22,924 nt of DNA from Apostichopus parvimensis (Eukaryota > Echinodermata > Holothuroidea > Aspidochirotida > Stichopodidae). This document shows positions 16,438-22,924 of this stretch, piece after piece (the stretch's first letter is position 1; every line of letters begins with the position of its first letter). Where the stretch lies: assembly GCA_000934455.1 (NCBI GenBank), contig KN890084.1, positions 10,717-33,640 of the forward strand, read 5' to 3'. Below the pieces are notes generated by a model, which did no database searches, was not told the DNA's origin, and worked only from the letters and a program-made list of their open reading frames with translations. A program made the translations under genes and the position numbers.

Positions 16438-17105
16438 ATATCCTGTTACGATAGGTTCCAGGTACCTCCATCAAAAAAACACTTGCCCATCAACTTTCAC
16501 ATTGACCAAATCAGTTGGACTTTACTGACAGAAAGTAAATCAGATCTGTTTCAGTGAGAAAAAAACTGTTTATAGCAGTAGTGTGTTGTGATTAGTGATT
16601 AATTAAATCATCCTGTTAGGATAGGAACCAAGGTTGGGTCCATCAAAACAACCCATTCATTTTCCCAGTACCTCAAGTCATGTACCCCAACTTGAAGACC
16701 CCTCATTTTTGGCCCTCTGTCATATTAGACAAAATATATTTTGGTAAGCTTATCAAGGATGGATCCAGGGAGGAGAAGATGTGGCCCTGGGGTAGTAGAA
16801 GTGGGCTATGCAGTGGGGGGTGGGGGAGGAGAAGGAACCCCCTCCCCAAGAAAATAAAATAAAATTTGACATGTCACATGGTTGAATTCTGAGGCATCTT
16901 TAGACCATGCATTAGGTCTCAACATTTAGGTTGTGCTAGTAAAGTTCTACTTTTTTAGTGTTATGGGGGCTTCCTTCGCCCTGGATGCATGCCTGCTTAT
17001 TCAGCCTTGATTTAGTTAATTTATCAATGTATCCTGTTTAGGGTAAAGTACCAGGTACGTCCTCTCAAAGAACTGTTCATATCCATCAACTCTCCCAGTA
17101 CCCAT
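16438..17105. repeat. Three diverged copies of a roughly 70-bp segment
   Basis: Copies near 16438-16503, 16610-16680 and 17030-17105 share ATCCTGTT, a GGATAGG-like block, CCAGGTAC, TCCATCAA and TTTCCCAGTACC, and each is preceded by a TTAATTAA-like stretch. Spacing is irregular (about 172 and 420 bp), so this is a degenerate interspersed or former tandem repeat. Not coding. Confidence 0.55.
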
Positions 17106-18880
17106 GGAGCGATATATAATTACAATTAAAAATACGTTAGTTGGCCGCTAGCCCAGGGGTTGAGTCTAAGCTTTGACCTCATTGTGAATTAATTGGTGAC
17201 GATTTATAATGAATGGTTCCTGTTATGGGGCGGAGAGTTTGGACAAAACAAAAATATTGCAGACTGCTGCTGATAGAGAGCGCTTGTTAATGAACCATGC
17301 ATAAAGCACTCTTATAAAGCTAACACTGGTCAACTGGCTCTATCAGGGCCCATGAAATTGAAAGGTTGCCACGAGCTGGTGGGGCCATTCTCTCAAAGCC
17401 TCGCAGTAGGTTTACAGGTTATTTTTTGGTGGAACCAGGGACCACTTATGTGCAGTCAGACCCTGTTCTCCATGTTAAACAGCAACAAGTTTACCCTTCT
17501 TGCATAGTTTTGCTCCTGTTCTGCTGTTTATTTTTGCTTTGCAAAAATATGGTGTTACAGTGTGGGTGTGACATGGGCGCTATTGAGCGCTCAGTATGCT
17601 ACTGGCATACATGCATCCTCATGGACCAAATGGGTCTGTTTGACAAGATGAGACCCTGTATCTCACTTGGTTTCACCCTTGGTCTGTATGGACATAAAAA
17701 TTTGTTGTTAATGCAATGCAACTTTAGGACAGCTTTTTTACCATTGATCTCCCGGTCATGATTTTTCAGACTGTTTTATACTTTTTAAATTAAAACAATA
17801 GAGCTTGTATTTTGCACTCTAGTAAACTTTCTTAGTTTTCAAATTATGAAGATTTATGAAACTATTTAGCAGAGCGTCTAATAGCTCGATCAATTAAAAT
17901 CTTACTTTGAGTGAATAACCCTAAACTTACCGGAGGCAATTTAGACCAAGGTTATCAGTTGTAGACAGCTGTTTTTAAGGAAATTCTGGTTGTACCATGG
18001 CAAAGAAAGCAACTTATCCGGTATCGCCTTGTAAACTCCTATGTAAAATGGTGGAGCTGTTGCACAACCACATTGATGCATAGCTGCTTTGTAAACAGGA
18101 TCTATGAGACCAAATTCAGAATTGCTACACAAACTCTGAACACCACATTAGTCAAGACAATAACCGATGAGCTTTCTTAAATATAACCGCTCTTAGCTTT
18201 AAATGTCTGGTTACACAATCGGGACCTCATAACCTTCCCTAATCAATATAAATCGTGTGACCACGATCTAAAAGTAACTAAAGGTTTGCCTAAATTCAAA
18301 TGACGAAATGCTTTGCAACCTCCTACAACATTAACACCATTTAACCCGGACAAACAATCATAAATGTATGATATTTCCTTTCATAAATACAGGGATATCA
18401 CAAGTAAACGAAAATCATCGCAAGATCACCTTCAACGACGTAAAAAATATTATTATAATCTATTCGATTGAGCTATTGTGTTTCTGGTGAACTTGCCCTC
18501 ATGAATATGCATCAAGTTAATCTCTGCAGTCATTTCCAAAACACCAGCTGATTGGCAGTAATCGAAACACTTAGAGTTCTGATCTTCCTGAATTCTGTAC
18601 AATGAGGAAGTCGGTAATTGGCATCGGTTGTAAAGTTTTGTGGAGAGCGAGACTTGTTGATGAGGTCCCCTTTCCTGTTTTTCTGATAATTCCCACACAT
18701 CAAAATGTTGTCATCCTTTTCCAGTTTGTAATGGCAGGGTTTACAGTCTGAAAGCCCATTTAAATTGGTGTATTGTGGGTCAAGATACTAATGTATATAT
18801 ACTACCAGTGTTAATTCAATTTTAACCGAATCAAACAAATGCCATCTGTGTATGAAACAACTGACTCAGACATTATAAAC
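17106..18880. other. Intergenic sequence without recognised gene
   Basis: The longest frame, 131 codons at 17366-17761 (+), includes a hydrophobic stretch but has no family resemblance, no splice context and no codon signal I can see. The remainder is AT-rich non-coding sequence. Confidence 0.6.
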
Positions 18881-18932
18881 AAACTTGAAGAGATTGAAGT
18901 ATCAGTAAACTTGAAGAGATTGAAGTATCAGT
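18881..18932. repeat. 26-bp exact tandem duplication
   Basis: AAACTTGAAGAGATTGAAGT plus six more bases occurs at 18881-18906 and again, identical, at 18907-18932. A recent slippage or duplication event. Confidence 0.95.
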
Positions 18933-19091
18933 AAAAGGCAATTGGCTATTATAAATAGAAACTTGCAGATGTACTTAAATGAGAATGGACACTGCTAGGG
19001 TCATCTCCCTCTCACCGCACTACCTCACTCATCATTCAAAACACACACTTCCCAACCTCCCCAAATACAGGGGGGTGGGGGGAGGAGGGAG

Positions 19092-19467
19092 CAGTGGCGG
19101 AGCTAGGGGTATTGGTCAGGGGGGGCGAGAATGGTCTGTAGAGGCGCTTTCGACACTATCTAAGCGGAGCGTCACCATTGGTTGGCGCGGAGCGCACAGA
19201 AATTTTTTGAGTAAAGATACACTCTAGATCGCCGGAAATGACCCTTTCCGGGCCTTGCTAATTTGCAGATAAACGAAAAATAAATAGGTGTTATCGCCAT
19301 TTTGTCAGAAAATTACACCAACAAAATGTGACAAATGTCAATAGGTAGATGAGAGCGCAATAAAAAAGTCAATAATCGCGAATAAGTAAAAAGTGGTAAA
19401 AAGCTGAAAAGGGCGCCAGCAGTCCATTTGAGTCCGTCAGGGTGACTGTATGGATGCTCCGCCACTG
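19092..19467. mobile_element. hAT-type non-autonomous element (376 bp)
   Basis: Perfect 12-bp terminal inverted repeats CAGTGGCGGAGC / GCTCCGCCACTG are flanked by a perfect 8-bp duplication GGAGGGAG (19084-19091 and 19468-19475). The CAGTGGCGGA end is widespread in hAT families. It inserted into a G-rich tract that starts near 19070. No transposase; reading frames across it are incidental. Confidence 0.93.
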
Positions 19468-19475
19468 GGAGGGAG

Positions 19476-20507
19476 GGGGGTGATAAAGGTAAAGTATTAC
19501 ATGGAATTTTGACTAATACTTTCAGATTGCTTTCCCAAAGACAAGGTTGTTTAAATACCCTCATTAGACATCACTGATGTTTACAAACTGTGTAGATTCC
19601 CTGAGCTTGCAACCTGCACATATTAGTTTTACAGACAACTCAAATGCAGATATGAATTGAGCATCAACTTATAGGAAACAATAGGACCCTTAAACGTCGG
19701 TCTCTGAACAGGTTATTGATCTTACCCTCAGCGGATGTATATCGCACCACGACAGGAAGAGAACGTAGGTGGGTGATATGACGGCTTTCCTGCTTGGCAC
19801 GTCACAATTTTGAGTATCACAGCAAATTTAACTGAACAGGTAGTATATGTAAAACTGGCCTTAGTCTGTGCTGTGTCTGCTAGTTCATAGACAATGGAAA
19901 AACAATAACATCTTGGTAGTCTCTCTCTACAGTAAGATGTTTCAGTATGTTTACATTCTCTGTGGTTGGTAATATGCGTTAAGCATTCTGTAATGTACAT
20001 GCGCTATATAAAAGTAGTTGCTTTACATTAAATGGTAAATGATTCTCAGAAAATAACTTCCAGTATTTTGACCACACCTTTTCCGAATTGTTAAATTGAT
20101 ATTTTTTTGCCTTTCTTTGTGCTGCTTGTGCAGTTGTAAGATCTATGTTAAAATTCCCATACTGTGTTAGAAGAATCATTCCCCCTCCCACCTCCCCCTT
20201 CCCCCTGTTTTGAAGTATACAGTATGTTAGGCTGAAGTAGACATTACAGTAGGGCTTAAAATAACCACAGTCAGCTGATATTGCCTTCATACTGCTCACC
20301 CACCTTAAACCAATATCAGTCTCTGTAAACCTTTACAAGAGGGCAAGGCAGTGATATTGAAAGTTAAACATCGAACTAAATCAGGGTGACACAGTTATTT
20401 ATTCAAGTTTATTACAGCATTGTTTACAGTTCTAGAGATCTGTATCAAACAACAGAGTTCAGAGTCGATCTCCAAACAGATACTTCAAATGTCAAGTGTA
20501 TCATACA
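19476..20507. other. Intergenic sequence
   Basis: Two minus-strand frames of about 90-106 codons (19728-20299) resemble nothing I know and lack supporting splice sites. Otherwise featureless, AT-rich DNA with a C-rich run near 20180. Confidence 0.6.
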
Positions 20508-21032
20508 GTTTGCAAGTTTAACTGGATCAGACTGGGCTTGATGAATGTCATTGATCTCTGGATCAAATTTGTCGGGTAAAGACTGGATCGAACAAGTTTG
20601 TAAGTTTGAACTGGATCAGACTGGGCTTGATGAATGCTTGATCTCGGGATCAAATTTGTCGCGTAAAGACTGGATCAAACACGTTCCCAAGTTTGAACTG
20701 GATCAGACTGGGCTTGATGAATGCCATTGATCTCGGGATCAAATTTGTCGCGTAAAGACTGGATCGAACAAGTTGCAAGTTTGAACTGGATCAGACTGGG
20801 CTTGATGAATGCCATTGATCTCAGGATCAAATTTGTCGCGTAAAGACTGGATCCAACAAGTTTGCAAGTTTGAACTGGATCAGACTGGGCTTGATGAATG
20901 CCATTGATCTCGGGATCAAATTTGTCGCATAAAGACTGGATCCAACAAGTTTGCAAGTTTGAACTGGATCAGACTGGGCTTGATGAATGCCATGGATCTC
21001 AGGATCAAATTTGTCACGTGAAGACTGGATCG
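20508..21032. repeat. Satellite-like tandem array, six units of 87-89 bp
   Basis: ACTGGATCAGACTGGGCTTG starts at 20521, 20610, 20697, 20785, 20874 and 20963, giving unit lengths of 89, 87, 88, 89 and 89. Each unit carries GATC four times and, in most units, the hairpin TTGATC-TCGG-GATCAA. The frames that run through the array on both strands shift from unit to unit, so it does not encode a repeat protein. Confidence 0.95.
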
Positions 21033-21177
21033 AAAGTCATCCCAGATTCGAAAGTGACTTGTGTGTGAAGTGCATAGCAAAATTGCTTGGCGATATTTTG
21101 ATGACATGAGATGACGGCCATGTTGGGGTCATGTGTATAAGAGGCATGGCATCTGTTACACGGATCAGATTGGAATC

Positions 21178-21575
21178 AATAATAATAATAATAAATGAGA
21201 CTTATATAGCGCCAAATCAGTAGACAAAAGTCACTGCTCAGGGCACTTTACAAAGAAAGCCGATTAATTTACAAAAGAACAAGTGAAAAGATGGGGGGTC
21301 TTAAGTAGACTTTTGAATGTAGAAAGTTTAGAGCATGTTTGAAGGTGATCTGGTAACTTGTTCCAGAGATAAGAGCCAGAGTATTCAAAGCTTCTGTAAC
21401 TATAGGTCTTCAAGCGTGGTTTAGGAACAGTTAAATCCAGTTTGTTGGAGGAACGAAGTGTGCGAGTTGGAATATATGGCAAGTGAAGTTGTGACAGGTA
21501 TACAGGCTGTTCCAGATGATGAGCACAAAAGGTGAGAAGAAGTAGTTTATACTGAATTCTGTAGCGGATCAAGTG
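21178..21575 (-). mobile_element. CR1/L2-like LINE 3' end, 5'-truncated
   Basis: The minus strand 21264-21575 encodes the C-terminal tail of a non-LTR reverse transcriptase: IRYRIQYKLLLLTF, then TRTLRSSNKLDLTVPKPRLK, then SYLWNKLPDHL and TFKSLLKTPHLF before the stop. Downstream comes GCGCTATATAAGTCTCATTT and an ATT-repeat tail at 21179-21197, the usual 3' end of CR1/L2-type elements. The catalytic domain is absent; the copy is dead. It is intact enough in frame to look younger than the 7590-7808 fragment. Confidence 0.88.
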
Positions 21576-21603
21576 TCAGGAAGGTAATCAAAGTTGAAAC
21601 AGA

Positions 21604-21680
21604 AAACAAATTTGTAGCGTAAAGACTGGATCAAAGTGATCCTTGATCAAAACAGACCTCTGTGTAAAGATCAAAAAATG
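21604..21680. repeat. Detached partial satellite unit plus flank copy
   Basis: ACAAATTTGTAGCGTAAAGACTGGATCAAAG matches the end of an array unit (20821-21033), and the following TGATCC...CTCTGTGTAAAG aligns loosely with the flank after the array at 21035-21080. The LINE fragment lies between the two. Confidence 0.7.
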
Positions 21681-21986
21681 CATGTAGACATAATTATTTA
21701 TCTTGTAAGAGATCAAGAGCAAATTGTATTGTGTATTAAGATAAATGACAACTGCTCTGTGAATTTGATTGGAATCTCAACTTAAATGGGACCAGAAGTT
21801 GCCGAAACAATGGATAAAACTTTATAGTCTTTGAACTCTGAAATCTTTAACCTTTAACCTCCTCCAAACTATCGAATTATTCTCAGATCTTGTTTTAGTC
21901 ATAAAGGTAGATGTTATGGAGATTACGACAGTCATTTGTATAACTTAATGGTGCATTCCTGCCTTCCACCTTAAATGTAACAAAGT
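21681..21986. other. Intergenic sequence
   Basis: AT-rich non-coding sequence. Nothing recognised. Confidence 0.65.
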
Positions 21987-21992
21987 CCATTG

Positions 21993-22459
21993 CAGAGCTC
22001 CCAACTGACCCGCAATTCGCAGGTTGGACCCGCATTCTAACACCCAAACCCGCTGACCCGCGCAAGCATCCGAAAAACCCGCATTGTAATTGTCAAGTAT
22101 ACATAAAAAAACTTGCATCAAATTTTGATTTAGCAACCATCATTTCTTTAGCATTTAACATAATAGAGTATAAAACCTCTTTTACAGCATCATTTGAACC
22201 TCAAATTAGCCTATATTTCTCTTCATTGGGGCGAGCAGCGAACATTTTCATGCCACGGGAAAGAATGAATTATCACCTACTATTCAATTTATTGATGTTA
22301 CACACAAAAAAATGCATATTTCTCAGAAAATTTTGGGTGACAAAAGCCTTTCTAAGTGCCACCATTTTACATGTAGGCATCACCAGGATTCCCAAAAAAT
22401 TCAGGACGGCGATTCGTGGCATGGACCAGCATTTGCCTTCTCAAGAGTTGGGAGCTATG
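21993..22459. mobile_element. Inverted-repeat miniature element (467 bp)
   Basis: The ends CAGAGCTCCCAACT and AGTTGGGAGCTATG are inverted repeats, flanked directly by CCATTG (21987-21992 and 22460-22465). The left side has spaced ACCCGC blocks. The CAG start suggests a hAT-like family, but only 6 bp of flanking duplication match, so the superfamily is not certain. The frames at either end are incidental. Confidence 0.7.
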
Positions 22460-22465
22460 CCATTG

Positions 22466-22924
22466 TGTTTTACTTGATATGATATGATATTAAACCAAAG
22501 ACTTAATGTTGCTTTATGATGATACATGAGACTCTGGTTAATATGTTATTTTAAGTTTTCTTACCAAAAAAAAATAGTTTGAATGTTCCACGATGAGACA
22601 AAAAAGGGAGAAACACTCCTTTAAAACTTGTGTAACACGTTAAAAGTCACTTAGATGTATTTGCTTCTTGATAAGATAGTTCCAAAGAGTACTCATTAAT
22701 TGAGGTCGAAGAAACAAAGGCACGAAACCATGAAACGAGGTAAGAGATTAAATTCTACTCGACATAGAGATGAACTTTATTGTTCGAATAGGTTGGGTTA
22801 GACTTCGGACCAGAATAACGTTGTTGATCAGAAAGTTGGCTGACAGGGATGAAGGAAATTTGTTTGTCTGGAAACTTTATACACATAGATGTAATGAAAC
22901 AATCAAAATGAATAAATTGATGGT
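22466..22924. other. Intergenic sequence to window end
   Basis: AT-rich non-coding sequence with a short GATAT repeat near 22477. Nothing else recognised. Confidence 0.65.

Noticed and set aside
17366..17761. 131-codon open frame, longest in the downstream region
   Set aside because: No family resemblance, no splice or promoter context, hydrophobic stretch from T-rich DNA; not better than chance in a window of this size.
19979..20299. 106-codon minus-strand frame
   Set aside because: No recognisable domain, low-complexity glycine/lysine stretches from C/T-rich DNA, and no splice sites around it.
20508..21032. Regular repeat array as a possible CRISPR
   Set aside because: The whole unit repeats with no unique spacers, and the window is eukaryotic.
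20545..21107. Overlapping frames through the 88-bp array on both strands, looking like a repeat protein
   Set aside because: Unit lengths of 87-89 bp shift the frame between units, so the same DNA is read in different frames; satellite sequence, not coding.

Overview
This is a eukaryotic, AT-rich, intron-rich and transposon-rich window, not a prokaryotic one. It contains one clear protein-coding gene, spread over nine short exons with GT-AG borders and correct phase, and about 13 kb of apparently non-coding DNA downstream. The transposon mix (hAT-type miniature elements with 8-bp duplications, a TTAA-type miniature element, 3' ends of CR1/L2-like LINEs, tRNA-derived SINEs, a Penelope-type hammerhead relic) and the animal-like gene structure suggest a marine invertebrate. 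An echinoderm, perhaps a sea cucumber, is my best guess, but the sequence does not prove it.

Region 1 (177-9629, + strand): the 3' part of a glucuronokinase-like GHMP kinase gene. Exons at 177-325, 802-862, 2336-2410, 2808-2900, 3786-3960, 4151-4208, 4980-5112, 7945-8016 and 9528-9629 join into one 305-residue open frame ending in TAG. The N-terminal exons lie before the window. GHMP motif 2 (GLAGSSAIVTA) is in the third visible exon. Motif 3 (KFPGSGGAV) sits alone in a 72-nt exon inside a large transposon-filled stretch. Its introns hold an LTR-like repeat with octamer motifs (about 1030-1340), a tRNA-derived SINE copy, a hammerhead/Penelope relic (3429-3549), an imperfect 18-20-bp repeat (5583-5657), a probable hAT miniature element (6388-6611), a well-defined one (6999-7578), a LINE 3' fragment (7590-7808), and a 102-bp tandem duplication whose second copy was split by a TTAA-type element (8699-9051).

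Region 2 (9630 to about 20500): the 3' UTR, then long non-coding DNA. It carries a hAT miniature element with a perfect 8-bp duplication (12040-12417), two tRNA-derived SINE copies, two further copies of the octamer repeat (about 14620-15330), a 79-bp tandem duplication, a diverged duplication that keeps an AACAATGG/CCATTGTT hairpin, three diverged copies of a roughly 70-bp segment (16438-17105), a 26-bp exact tandem duplication, and another hAT element (19092-19467).

Region 3 (20508-22924): a six-unit satellite-like array of about 88 bp whose unit holds a small hairpin, a CR1/L2-like LINE 3' end bracketed by copies of the array edge, and an inverted-repeat miniature element (21993-22459).

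I saw no RNA gene likely to be functional, no CRISPR and no operon. The rest reads as an ordinary animal locus shaped by repeated transposon insertion. Several insertions keep target-site duplications, and one keeps a paralogous empty site inside this window.
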